From NCBI RefSeq assembly GCF_003345655.1, contig NZ_QQOH01000001.1, forward strand, positions 124,001 through 188,000: a DNA stretch of 64,000 nucleotides. Direction: 5' to 3'. This DNA comes from Motiliproteus coralliicola (GTDB lineage: Bacteria; Pseudomonadota; Gammaproteobacteria; Pseudomonadales; Balneatricaceae). A program made the translations under genes and the position numbers. Numbering within the stretch: the first letter of the stretch is position 1; each line of letters starts with the position of its first letter. Under the pieces are notes generated by a model that saw only the letters and a program-made list of their open reading frames with translations, ran no database searches and was not told where the DNA came from. Shown here piece by piece: positions 33,173 through 42,698 of this stretch.

Positions 33173-35206
33173 ATGGGAGCGAATCCCAAAAATCATTCTG
33201 AGGACATGACTGACATATCTCCCCTGCCAAAATTGCTGGCCGGACCGATCCTTAGGCGTTTAACTCCCGACCGGATCTGCCTTTGGCTGGTGACCAGCGC
33301 ACCGGCCGAGCTGGAGCTGGAGCTGCTGCCCCAGGGGCATCCTGCTCAATCCCACCGGCTAATCGACCCCTCGTCGGGACTGCGCCGGCTCAACGCCTCG
33401 GCGTCCTTGCACTATCTGTTGGTGGACCTGCCGCTGCAGCAACCGCTGCCGCAGGATTGCTGGATCGATTACCAGCTGTCGTTGCGTTTCATCGACTCGG
33501 GTCCGGCAGCCGACTGGCAACCGCTGACCGAGCTGGCCGAAGGCATCTGCTACCCGGGTCGTCAGTTGCCGGGGTTCTACCTGCCGTCGCAGGTCGGGGC
33601 TGTGCTGCACGGCTCTTGCCGTAAACCCCATCATCCGGGGGCCGACGGCCTAGTGGAAGCCGACCGGCTGCTTGAGCGCTGTATCGGTGCTCCAGAATCT
33701 GATGCTGAACGCTCCGATGCTGAGAGCTCCGACGCCCGCGGTTTACCCGAATGGCCGTCGCTGCTGATGCTGTCCGGCGACCAGATCTACGCCGACGATG
33801 TGGCCGGGCCGATGCTGCGGGCGCTGCACCAACTGGCCGAACGGCTGGAGTTGCCGGCAGAGTCGCTACAGGGGTTGGGATTATCGACCATCGACAGCTG
33901 CCAGGGGCTCTACCAGCACCACGACAGCTACTATCGCCGCGAGCGGATATTGCCCCAGACCGAACGGGGCCAGGCGTTGCTGGAGCAGCTGTTTCGCGGG
34001 GCGCGCAAACCGGTGTTTACCAGCGACAGTGCCCACAATCACCTGATCACGCTGGCGGAATGCTTGCTGATCTACCTGCTGGTCTGGTCGCCGGAGCCCT
34101 GGCGGCTGGTCCGCCCCCGAATGCCGGCGGAACTGTCCGACGCTGAACAGCAGCGTTATCGCGCCGAGCAGTTGGCGATCGAGCAGTTTGTGGCTGGACT
34201 GGGCGCGGTGCGTCGGCTGTTGGCCCACCTGCCGGTGGCGATGCAGTTTGACGATCACGATATCACCGACGACTGGAACCTTAACCGCGAATGGGAGGAG
34301 GCCGCCTACGGCCATCCGTTATCGCGGCGGATGATCGGCAATGGCCTGCTGGCCTACCTGCTTAACCAGGGTTGGGGAAACCGGCCCGAGGCGTTCGAGC
34401 AGGGGTTGCTCGAGGCGCTGCAACGGGTGTTGGATCAACCCGGCGGGAAGTCCCATGATGAACTTATCGATGAGCTGCTGCGGTTCGAGGGCTGGGACTA
34501 CGACTGGCAGACCCAACCGCCGCTGATTGTGCTCGACACCCGTACCCGCCGGTGGCGCTCCGAGTCACGCCCCCACAAACCCTCGGGGCTGATCGACTGG
34601 GAGGCGCTGACCGACCTGCAGCGCCGGCTGCGCGGCCATGATGCGGTGCTGTTGGTCTCGCCGGCACCGGTCTTCGGGGTCAAGTTGATCGAGGTGATCC
34701 AGCGGATCTTCACCTTCTTCGGCCAACCGCTGCTGGTCGACGCCGAGAACTGGATGGGCCACCCGGGAACCGCCCACGGTATTCTGAACGTGTTCCGGCA
34801 CCCGAAAACACCGCGGCATTTCGTGGTGCTGTCCGGCGATGTTCACTACTCCTTTGTCTACGATATCCATCTGCGGGGCCGCCGCGAAGGCCCCCATATC
34901 TGGCAGATCTGCAGCAGCGGGCTAAGAAACAATTTCCCCGATAAGCTGTTGGCGCTGTTCGATCATCTGAACCGTTGGCTCTACTCGCCCCGGTCACCGC
35001 TGAACTGGTTCACCCGCCGACGCCGGATGACCATCACCCCGCGCAAACCGAAGGGAACACCCTCGGGTAGACGATTACTGAACGCCAACGGCATCGGCTT
35101 GGTCGAGCTCGATCCGCAGGGGCGACCCTGGCGAATCCGCCAGCTGGTGGCCGACGGTGAGATGGTGGCCTTTGTCCGCAAGGAAGAGGAAGCCCATTGG
35201 GACTGA
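33173..35206 (+). CDS. PhoD-like metallophosphatase
   Basis: A 677-residue protein. The metallophosphatase motifs are MLSGDQIYADD near residue 203, then HHDSYYRRE, FDDHDITDDWN near residue 360, and VVLSGDVHYSF near residue 556, an Asp/Asn/His set as in PhoD-family alkaline phosphatases. It has no Tat or Sec signal, so it appears cytoplasmic. I choose the ATG at 33173 (MGANPKNHSE); a TTG at 33155 and an ATG at 33206 are possible. It carries a short in-frame Ser-Asp-Ala-Glu repeat near residue 176 (see separate entry). The substrate, presumably a phosphoester, is unknown. Confidence 0.9.
   Translation: MGANPKNHSEDMTDISPLPKLLAGPILRRLTPDRICLWLVTSAPAELELELLPQGHPAQSHRLIDPSSGLRRLNASASLHYLLVDLPLQQPLPQDCWIDYQLSLRFIDSGPAADWQPLTELAEGICYPGRQLPGFYLPSQVGAVLHGSCRKPHHPGADGLVEADRLLERCIGAPESDAERSDAESSDARGLPEWPSLLMLSGDQIYADDVAGPMLRALHQLAERLELPAESLQGLGLSTIDSCQGLYQHHDSYYRRERILPQTERGQALLEQLFRGARKPVFTSDSAHNHLITLAECLLIYLLVWSPEPWRLVRPRMPAELSDAEQQRYRAEQLAIEQFVAGLGAVRRLLAHLPVAMQFDDHDITDDWNLNREWEEAAYGHPLSRRMIGNGLLAYLLNQGWGNRPEAFEQGLLEALQRVLDQPGGKSHDELIDELLRFEGWDYDWQTQPPLIVLDTRTRRWRSESRPHKPSGLIDWEALTDLQRRLRGHDAVLLVSPAPVFGVKLIEVIQRIFTFFGQPLLVDAENWMGHPGTAHGILNVFRHPKTPRHFVVLSGDVHYSFVYDIHLRGRREGPHIWQICSSGLRNNFPDKLLALFDHLNRWLYSPRSPLNWFTRRRRMTITPRKPKGTPSGRRLLNANGIGLVELDPQGRPWRIRQLVADGEMVAFVRKEEEAHWD
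33698..33739 (+). repeat. 15-bp tandem repeat inside the PhoD-like gene
   Basis: TCTGATGCTGAACGC and TCCGATGCTGAGAGC are near-copies, followed by a partial third (TCCGACGCCCGC). They encode Ser-Asp-Ala-Glu/Arg-type repeats SDAER-SDAES-SDAR in an acidic loop between domains. This looks like expansion in a disordered linker. Confidence 0.75.
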
Positions 35207-35516
35207 TGGGACGGGCTTGAATATCGGCGTCGCGCTGTGGCGGCTTGCCATCATCAACAAAGCGGACCGTCGTGTAGCCCGCTGTCGGCCAATCTGATCT
35301 ATAAGTAAGGTCTGGCATTCGCTGTATTCATCCGGGCCATTAGCGCCTGCGTATTGGTGTGATTGATGCTCTATCGTTATCGGCTGGCAAGTTGGAACTT
35401 GTGATCCGGTTGTGCTCTGAATGGTGCGAATTATCTATGTCTCAGTCCGGCATCAACGCCTTGTTTGTACAACCCAGACCGATGACCTTCATCTTTATCA
35501 AGCGAGGAGAATGATC
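35207..35516. other. Intergenic region before the VOC gene
   Basis: About 310 bp with no recognisable gene. A frame on the minus strand runs through it but shows no family pattern. The only clear element is AGGAGA at 35505-35510, the ribosome site for the next gene. Confidence 0.5.
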
Positions 35517-35894
35517 ATGGGTAATCCTGTCGGTTGGTTTGAAATTTACGTTGACGATATGGACCGGGCACGGGGCTTTTATCAGGCGGTGCTCAAGGTC
35601 GAGCTGGAGAAGCTCGACAACCCTACGGATACACCGATGGAGATGTGGGCGTTTGGATCGGATATGGAAGCCTACGGTGCCAGTGGGGCCTTGGTTAAAA
35701 TGGACGACTGCAAAGCGGGGGGGAACAGTACGGTGGTGTACTTTTCCTGCCAGGATTGCGCTGAAGAGGCTTCAAGGGTTGAGTCAGCCGGTGGCACACT
35801 GTTGTGCGACAAGATGCCGATTGGCGAGTACGGCTTTATCGCCTTGGCGCGGGATAGCGAGGGTAATCAGTTTGGGTTGCACTCCCATAGCTGA
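35517..35894 (+). CDS. VOC (glyoxalase/bleomycin-resistance fold) family protein
   Basis: A 125-residue vicinal-oxygen-chelate fold protein. It starts MGNPVGWFEIYVDDMDRARGF, the usual first beta-alpha-beta unit, and ends with GFIALARDSEGNQFGLHSH, the second. Candidate metal ligands are scattered acidic and His residues; no specific family is clear. The ATG at 35517 is six bases after AGGAGA; an upstream ATG at 35511 would sit on the site itself. Role is unknown, perhaps detoxification or antibiotic binding. It is followed by a GFA-family gene on the same strand. Confidence 0.85.
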   Translation: MGNPVGWFEIYVDDMDRARGFYQAVLKVELEKLDNPTDTPMEMWAFGSDMEAYGASGALVKMDDCKAGGNSTVVYFSCQDCAEEASRVESAGGTLLCDKMPIGEYGFIALARDSEGNQFGLHSHS

Positions 35895-36020
35895 AGCCTC
35901 ATTGCTGCGGAACCGCTGGCATCAAAATCCAGCAAGCCATCCATGCCTACCCCACCTGACGTCTTTATAATCAACACTCATCGGATCCGTAAAGCACTAT
36001 CAAGGAAGCACGAGGTAAAC

Positions 36021-36458
36021 ATGGAAGGAAGTTGTAACTGCGGCAGCATCAGTTTCAGCATCAGCGGTCGTTTGCCGGCGATGTATCAGTGCCACTGTTC
36101 GCTGTGCCGGAGGCAGAGCGGCGCCGGCTCCAACGCCGCCACCATCGTGGCGCAGGATGTCTTCCGCTGGAACCGGGGGCAGGAGTCGATCAAGCAGTGG
36201 CAAAAGGCGAGTGGTTTCAGCGCCCATTTCTGCTCGAATTGCGGCTCACCGGTGCCGAATCCGTTGGGCGATCGTTACATGTGGATTCCGGTGGGTCTGC
36301 TGGACGAAGCCGACAGGGGGGGCACCCGGATTGTGGCGCAGTTATGGCTGGACTCTAAAGCCCACTGGGATCAACCGCCCGAATCGATTAGAAATTATCC
36401 GGCGATGCCGGAGGATCTGGCCGAGTTTATCCGCTTCCTCCACCAGCCTCAGGATTGA
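36021..36458 (+). CDS. GFA family protein (glutathione-dependent formaldehyde-activating fold), copy 1
   Basis: A 145-residue zinc-binding protein. Cysteines fall at residues 5 and 7 (CNC), at 24, 26 and 29 (CHCSLC), and in a later CSNC pair, which is the Gfa Cys pattern. The ATG at 36021 has GAGG five bases upstream. The family includes formaldehyde-binding Gfa enzymes but most members are of unknown substrate. Its position beside the PQQ alcohol oxidation operon, where aldehydes are formed, makes an aldehyde-related role worth testing; this is inference. Confidence 0.88.
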   Translation: MEGSCNCGSISFSISGRLPAMYQCHCSLCRRQSGAGSNAATIVAQDVFRWNRGQESIKQWQKASGFSAHFCSNCGSPVPNPLGDRYMWIPVGLLDEADRGGTRIVAQLWLDSKAHWDQPPESIRNYPAMPEDLAEFIRFLHQPQD

Positions 36459-36468
36459 TCGATCCGGA

Positions 36469-37328
36469 TCAGCCGCGCTTGGCCCGCATCAAGCCCCGCT
36501 GCGGGTCGAAGGCGATCACCGCCAGAGCGACAAACAACAGCAGGCAGCCGCCGACCACCAGCGCGGCGTCGACGTTGAAGCGCTCGTACAGGGCAAAGCG
36601 GATCAGCTCGACACAGTGGCTGAACGGGTTATAGCGGCACAGGGCGTAGAGCAACTCGCTGGCTTCCTGCATCTTCCACAGTGGATACAGGGCCGAGGAG
36701 ATAAAGAACATCGGGAAGATGACGAAGTTCATCACCCCGGCAAAGTTCTCCAGCTGCTTGATAAAGGTGGAGATAAACAGCCCAAGCGCACCCAACAGCA
36801 GTGCGCTGCTCAGGATTGCCGGCAGCAGCCACAGGTAGCCCATCGGCGGCGGTTCGACCCCGAACCACCAGGCCACGGCCAGGAAGGCATAGACCTGGGG
36901 TACCGATACCAGCGCGCTGGCCAGCAGCTTGCACAGCAACAGGTAGCTGCGTGGTAACGGGCTCATCAACAGCACCCGCATTCCACCCATTTCGCGGTCG
37001 TAGACCATCGACAGCGAGCTCTGCATCGCGTTGAACAGCAGCACCATCGCCACCAGCCCTGGGGCGATGTAGACCTCGTAGGTGATATAGGTCTGGTAGG
37101 GCTCGATGATCGAAATCCCCAGTGCCGCCCGAAATCCGGCCGCGAACACCGCCAACCATACCAGGGGCCGGATCAGGGAGCTGAAAAAGCGCGAACGCTG
37201 GTGCACAAACCGCAACAGCTCGCGGTACAGGATTCCACGGAACGCCTGCAGGTAAGCGCTGGCGGGGAGCCGCTCCAGCGGGAGAACCTGGGCGCAGTTG
37301 CTTGCGGCGGATCGAAGTGGCGAGCTGT

Positions 37329-37332
<4 letters not shown>
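36469..37332 (-). CDS. ABC transporter permease of PQQ alcohol oxidation type (PedC-like)
   Basis: A 287-residue inner-membrane ABC-2-type permease with about six helices. It is last in the minus-strand order binding protein, beta-propeller, ATPase, permease, the gene set known from Pseudomonas phenylethanol and ethanol oxidation (the Ped-type ABC system). YDREMGGMRVLLMSPLPRSYLL is a typical ABC-2 cytoplasmic loop. It overlaps the ATPase start by 4 bp (ATGA), so translation is coupled. Family members are linked genetically to PQQ-dependent alcohol use but the transported molecule is not known to me. Confidence 0.87.
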
Positions 37333-38137
<805 letters not shown>

Positions 38138-38141
<4 letters not shown>

Positions 38142-39118
38142 GGCTTGACCGCGACGCCCCAGGGGTAGCGACCGACCTTGATCGACTTGGTGACTTTCAG
38201 GTCGTCCACATCGATCACCGATACATCACCGCTGATGCCGTTGGTGGTCAGCAACAATTGCTGCTTGGAGTCGAACTCCATATGCCAGACCCGGCGCCCG
38301 ACCAGCAGGTAGTCCAGCACCTCAAAGCTCTGGGCGTCGACCACCGCCACATGGTTGGCCGGGCCGAGGGCGACAAAGGCGTACTTGCCGTCATCGGTCA
38401 GTTTGACCCCGACCGGCTGGACCTTGTCCGGGTGTACCCCTTTGATCTCGAAGCGCAGGGTCTTGATGATCTCTTTGCTGTCGACGTCGATTACCGCCAC
38501 GGTACCGCCGATTTCGGAACTGGCCCAGAAGCGGCTACCGTCCTGGTTAAATTCGACGTGGCGCGGGCGCTGCTCGACTCGAGTGTTGTGGATCAACTCG
38601 TGGGTTTCGGTGTCGATCCAGTGAAGCATGCTGGTGGTTTCGGAGGTGTTGATCGCCAGATCGCCACGGGGGCTGACCGCCATCCCTTCAGGCTCTACCC
38701 CAACATCGATCTGGGCCAGTACGGTGGCGTCCTGGGCGTCGACCACGGTCACCAGGGCGTCATCCTCGTTGGAGATATAGAGGCGGCGGTTGTCCGGGTG
38801 CAGCGAAAACTGCTCAGGGTCCTCCCCCGACGGCAACTCGCCGATGATCTGGTGGGTGGTGGTGTCCATGATCTGCACGGTGTCGTCATCGCTGGCGCAG
38901 ATATAGAGCTTGGAAAAGTCCTTGCTGAAGGTGATACCGCGCGGGCGTTGGCCCACGTCGATGGTTTCGATCACTTCCAGTGAGTCCAGGTCGATCAGCG
39001 ACAGGCTGTCATCCTTCTCGTTGGAGACATAGGCGATCGAGGCCTGGGCTGTACCCATCTGGGCCAGGCAGGCGCTCAGCAGCAACGGTGCCAGGGTGCG
39101 GGTGGTTATTTTTTTCAT
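38138..39118 (-). CDS. PQQ-dependent catabolism-associated YVTN beta-propeller protein
   Basis: A 326-residue secreted protein. The signal peptide ends near GTAQA. The mature part has repeats of the YVTN type, for example FVALGPANHVAVVDAQ, LDSLEVIETIDVG, INTSETTSMLHWIDTET, which build a seven-bladed propeller. This protein recurs in PQQ alcohol oxidation ABC operons and is presumed periplasmic; its function is unknown. It overlaps the ATPase gene by 4 bp and follows the binding-protein gene by 40 bp. Confidence 0.88.
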
Positions 39119-39158
39119 GGCGTACCTCGTTCAGGAAGCGTTGAGTGGTTAAACGGGG

Positions 39159-40412
39159 TTAATGATTGGCGGCGGCCAGCAGGTCACGGCACTGACTCTC
39201 CTGGTGATCGAAGCCGAGGGTATCGAGCTCGGTCACCGGATGCAGGAAGCCCTCTTGCGGGGACTGGGATACCAGTGCGCGGGGTTGAACCAGAGCGATC
39301 GGTTGGCGTAGCTGGCCGTTCCAGCTGCGATAGCTGAGCTTGCGCCCCTTGAAACCGGCCAGTTGGAACTGCTCGCTGAGTAACTGCCGGCGTACACTCA
39401 GAGCATCCGCCGTGCCGCTGCTGGCGACCGCTTCGCCGATGCTGCGGGTGGCAGCCCAGGCGGCGTAGTCGTGGCTGTTCATCCAGCGTCCGGCCAGCTT
39501 GTCGAAGCGCTTTTGCAGCTGCGCGGCGCCCCATTGCTCGACCACCCGGTGCCAGGCCACCGGTTTTAGGCCCTGGGTGCCGGCGACCGGTCGCGGCAGC
39601 CAGGTGTTGTAGAGCAGGAACTCGCCGAAGTCGCCCAGCTCGTCGGCCACCAGCACAGCGTCGTAGTCTTCACCCTGGGTAAACAGCGGCACTTCGCGCT
39701 GGGCGCTACGGCGCAGGTCGGTATCGAAGCTCCACTGCTTCTGCTCGACGATCTTGGCACCGAAGCGCTTGGCTGAACGGCGCAAGGAGTCGGCATAGGC
39801 CTTGTCCTCGGGTCGAGCCCCTTCGATCAACATCCAGTCGGTGAGTCGTTTGGCCTTCATCCACTGGGCCAGGGCGTCGGTGAGCATGGCCCGGCTGGGT
39901 AACGTATGGAGCAGGTTGGGGAGGCACTGTCCGCGGCGAAGTGCGTTTTCGGCGCTGCCGACGTTGAACAGCAATACCTGATCGGGACTGAACTGCCCCG
40001 CCAGCTCCAGCAACGCCTCGGCGTCCATGTTCAGTAGCAACAGCTCAACTCCTTCGTTCTGCCAATCTCGGGCCTGCTCGATCAGTTCGGTCAGTTGCTG
40101 GCTACGGGTTTCGAGCAGTTCGAAGTTCTGCCCCAGGAATCGGCCGCCGGCGTTGTTGTCTTTCAGTCCCAGTCGGGCGCCCTGCAGGCCGCTGTCTTCG
40201 GGTTCGGGTAGCACGTTCGACAGCAGCGGCGGGCGCTCCTTAATCAGTTCGAGGTAGCCGATGCGTATCTGCAGATCGGCGCTGAAGGCCTGGCTGCTCA
40301 AGCCAGCCATCAATAGCAGGCTTAGCCAGAACAGGGCGAAGCGAAGGGCAGCGGGGGTGGAACCACGTAAGGAGTGGGTGACCCTACGATGATGAGCGGT
40401 ATAACTGTTCAT
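39159..40412 (-). CDS. ABC substrate-binding protein of PQQ alcohol oxidation type
   Basis: A 417-residue periplasmic-binding-protein-like polypeptide of the leucine-binding type. I start at the ATG at 40412 (MNSYTAHHRR); the open frame runs further upstream but includes the tandem repeats as coding sequence, which is unlikely. The signal peptide ends near AFSA-DLQIRIGYLEL. It leads the minus-strand operon; the gene set matches the PQQ-dependent alcohol dehydrogenase ABC system of pseudomonads. Its ligand is unknown. The promoter must lie in the gap to 40647, which contains the tandem repeat at 40426. Confidence 0.87.
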   Translation of the reverse strand: MNSYTAHHRRVTHSLRGSTPAALRFALFWLSLLLMAGLSSQAFSADLQIRIGYLELIKERPPLLSNVLPEPEDSGLQGARLGLKDNNAGGRFLGQNFELLETRSQQLTELIEQARDWQNEGVELLLLNMDAEALLELAGQFSPDQVLLFNVGSAENALRRGQCLPNLLHTLPSRAMLTDALAQWMKAKRLTDWMLIEGARPEDKAYADSLRRSAKRFGAKIVEQKQWSFDTDLRRSAQREVPLFTQGEDYDAVLVADELGDFGEFLLYNTWLPRPVAGTQGLKPVAWHRVVEQWGAAQLQKRFDKLAGRWMNSHDYAAWAATRSIGEAVASSGTADALSVRRQLLSEQFQLAGFKGRKLSYRSWNGQLRQPIALVQPRALVSQSPQEGFLHPVTELDTLGFDHQESQCRDLLAAANH

Positions 40413-40425
40413 GATGCACCCCGTG

Positions 40426-40491
40426 TTGTTGTCGTTTTGGGCAGGCTCACCGTTATTGTTGTCGTTTTGGGCAGGCTCACCGTTATTGTTG
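40426..40491. repeat. 30-bp tandem repeat in the divergent promoter region
   Basis: Two perfect adjacent 30-bp copies (40426-40455 and 40456-40485) plus the first 6 bp of a third. Each contains GTTTTGGGCAGGCTCACCG. It lies 14 bp before the start of the minus-strand binding-protein gene and about 155 bp before the plus-strand gene. It could be a regulator-binding array or a slippage-prone minisatellite in the leader. Confidence 0.9.
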
Positions 40492-40543
40492 CGCCCAGAC
40501 TGGCCACGAGGAATATGTAAAAAGTACCGATAAATTACTTCTC

Positions 40544-40551
40544 TAGTACTA
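40544..40551. promoter_or_regulatory. TAGTACTA palindrome, shared with the alcohol dehydrogenase promoter
   Basis: The palindromic octamer TAGTACTA stands 95 bp before the ATG at 40647 and recurs at 46450-46457, 158 bp before the alcohol dehydrogenase gene. Both are preceded by a TTACT segment. A shared regulator site is possible but the evidence is only these two occurrences. Confidence 0.3.
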
Positions 40552-40646
40552 TTTCTGGCGATTGAGCCCAGCCCTAGCATGGATAGTGAAACGACGTTGT
40601 ATGCCAGCTGGCGTACGTCCATCACTGCCAATAAGAGGGCTTTATC

Positions 40647-41135
40647 ATGCTCCGTTCCGCTTCTACTCCATCATTGCGTTCACTACGTCACGCCTTTGCG
40701 AACACTTCCAAAACCCTGGCCATCACCACCCTGGCTGCCGGCCTGACCCTTGGTGCCGTTGAGGCACAAGCCAAGGGCGATCTGACCCGCAAGCCGATCG
40801 GGCTACCCGATCTGGTACTCGGCTCCGAGCAGTCCGACTACTCCATGTCGCATAAAACCTACCAGCTGGAAACCGGCAAGGCTTACAAGCTCAACATCGT
40901 CTCTTCCGGGCTGAAGGAGTATGCCGTCGAAGCGCCGGAATTCTTCGCGGCGATCTACCTGCGCAAGGTGGAAGCCGGCGGAATGGAGATCAAGGCATCG
41001 ATGCTGACTCAGTTGGAGTTCGAGGATGAGGGTGAAGCCGAAATCTACTTCGTTCCGATCAAACCGGGCAGCTACCGCTTCTTCGCCGAAGGCCTGGAAA
41101 ACAAAGGCATGGAAGGCACCTTCGAGGTTAAGTGA
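40647..41135 (+). CDS. Secreted cupredoxin-like protein without copper ligands
   Basis: A 162-residue protein with a long N terminus (basic, then hydrophobic TLAITTLAAGLTLGA) ending EAQA-KGD, so exported. The mature part reads like a cupredoxin beta-sandwich: strands such as AYKLNIVSSGLKEY, and a final PGSYRFFAEGLENKGMEGTFEV where copper proteins have Cys, His and Met. Those ligands are absent, so it is not a classical copper protein. The middle has an acidic run EFEDEGEAE. It leads the plus-strand unit with the cytochrome gene. Function is unknown; redox partner or metal-handling roles are guesses. Confidence 0.75.
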   Translation: MLRSASTPSLRSLRHAFANTSKTLAITTLAAGLTLGAVEAQAKGDLTRKPIGLPDLVLGSEQSDYSMSHKTYQLETGKAYKLNIVSSGLKEYAVEAPEFFAAIYLRKVEAGGMEIKASMLTQLEFEDEGEAEIYFVPIKPGSYRFFAEGLENKGMEGTFEVK

Positions 41136-41288
41136 ACTCGACAAGCTGGCCGGCTTTGACGAAGGGGCGTACTACCAACGAAGGAGCCCTATGGGATGAG
41201 CCGGCGAGCACCAAAGGAGTCTGGGGGAGCAGGGGACGCTGTCAGACAATGAGACCAGTGTTCAATAACAAGATCTTGGGTGAGTGAG

Positions 41289-41699
41289 ATGAAAAAGACT
41301 GTCTTGGCCGGTGCGGCCGCTCTGCTGATCAGTGGTCAGGTAATGGCTCACGGTGATGTAACTCCGCAAAATGTCGACGTCTCCGGGTTGGAGCAACTCG
41401 GTGAAGAGTGGCTGGAGGAGAATCCCTATCGCGGCAACGACCGGGCGATCGAGATTGGCAAGTCAGCCTACGCCCAGAACTGCGCCCGTTGTCACGGCTT
41501 GGACGCGATCTCCGGTGGCATCGCGCCGGACCTTCGTGAATTGGAACCGGGGATGGACGGTGACGAATGGTACGCCTACCGGGTCGTCAACGGTGCGGTT
41601 CGAAACGGGGTGCCCTACATGCCCAAGATGGCGGAATTTTTGAGTCAGGAAGCGCTCTGGTCGATCAGATCCTGGTTGGAGACACTGTATGAAGAATAA
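41289..41699 (+). CDS. Cytochrome c, electron acceptor of PQQ alcohol dehydrogenase (PedF/ExaB-like)
   Basis: A 136-residue periplasmic cytochrome. Signal peptide of about 20 residues ending VMA. The haem motif is C65-A-R-C68-H69, and a PYMPKMAEF segment supplies the axial Met (M111 or M114). I choose the ATG at 41289; a GTG at 41280 is also open. It overlaps the next gene by 11 bp. Its fold and neighbourhood match the cytochrome c-550 that takes electrons from quinoprotein alcohol dehydrogenases in Pseudomonas. Confidence 0.9.
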   Translation: MKKTVLAGAAALLISGQVMAHGDVTPQNVDVSGLEQLGEEWLEENPYRGNDRAIEIGKSAYAQNCARCHGLDAISGGIAPDLRELEPGMDGDEWYAYRVVNGAVRNGVPYMPKMAEFLSQEALWSIRSWLETLYEE

Positions 41700-42663
41700 G
41701 CTGATTTTAGCGATAGCTTCAGCGCCTTATTCGATTGCAACCCGGCTTATGCCGGGTTTGCTGCTTTCTGTGGCGCTGTTGGTGGGGCTGCAACTGGCGC
41801 TGATCAATCCGGCCCAGGCGCGTAGCTACGATGACATCCTGGCGGCAGGGAGGATCAGTGTGGCGGTTTACCGCGACTTTCCCCCCTATGCCTACGAGGT
41901 CGACGGCAAAGCGACCGGATTGGATGTGGAGCTGGCCCGGGAGATCGCCGCCGGGCTCGGCGTGGAGCTGGACTTGCACTGGATGATTGCCGACGAGAAT
42001 CTCGACGATGATCTGCGCAACCATGTCTGGAAAGGCCACTACCTGGCCCGGATCGAAGATGAGCCGATGCTCAGGCGTGAGGTGGCGGATGTGATGCTGC
42101 GGGTGCCCTACGATCGCGAGTTCGCCTACAAGGTCGACCCGGACGGCCGGGTGATCAATGATCTGGTGCACTTCTTCGGCCCCTACCAACGCGAGCACTG
42201 GGGGCTGGTGTACGACAGTCAACGGATGGAGTCGTTCGAGAACCTGGCGGTGTTCCAGTACGAGCGGGTCGGGGTGGAGATCGACTCGCTGCCGGACTTT
42301 TACTTGAGCAGTGCGTTCCGCGGCCGGCTACGCAACAACGTCGAACACTACAGTTCGACCGCGTTGGCGCTGGATGCGATGGCGCAGGGACGGGTCCCGG
42401 CGGTGATGGGGATGCGCTCGCAGCTGCAGTGGGGTGTGGGTGGTCTTGCCGGTAGCGAGCGGATCAAGACGGCGGATATTCCGTTTCCGAATCTGACCAA
42501 GCGCCACTGGGACGTGGGCATGGCGGTGAAAGATGCCCACCGACAGCTGGCGTACCGGATCGAAGATGTGATCGATCAACTGGTGGCCAACGGCCAGATG
42601 AAGGCGCTGTTTGGCCGTTTTGGGGTCGACTACTCGCGCCCGGATCGTTACCGGGTGCAGTAA
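41689..42663 (+). CDS. Periplasmic binding protein linked to quinoprotein dehydrogenases (XoxJ/MxaJ/PedG-like)
   Basis: A 324-residue type II periplasmic binding protein. The signal peptide ends near NPAQA, and the mature part starts RSYDDILAAGRISVAVYRDFPPYAYEVDGK, the usual opening of amino-acid-type binding proteins. Proteins of this kind (MxaJ, XoxJ) sit beside the cytochrome genes of methanol and ethanol dehydrogenases and are thought to help assemble or activate the enzyme rather than feed a transporter. It overlaps the cytochrome gene by 11 bp. There is no ABC transporter partner beside it. Confidence 0.85.
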   Translation: MKNKLILAIASAPYSIATRLMPGLLLSVALLVGLQLALINPAQARSYDDILAAGRISVAVYRDFPPYAYEVDGKATGLDVELAREIAAGLGVELDLHWMIADENLDDDLRNHVWKGHYLARIEDEPMLRREVADVMLRVPYDREFAYKVDPDGRVINDLVHFFGPYQREHWGLVYDSQRMESFENLAVFQYERVGVEIDSLPDFYLSSAFRGRLRNNVEHYSSTALALDAMAQGRVPAVMGMRSQLQWGVGGLAGSERIKTADIPFPNLTKRHWDVGMAVKDAHRQLAYRIEDVIDQLVANGQMKALFGRFGVDYSRPDRYRVQ

Positions 42664-42698
42664 GGATTGGTTGGCATAAGGCTGCGGCTAGAGGCCGC

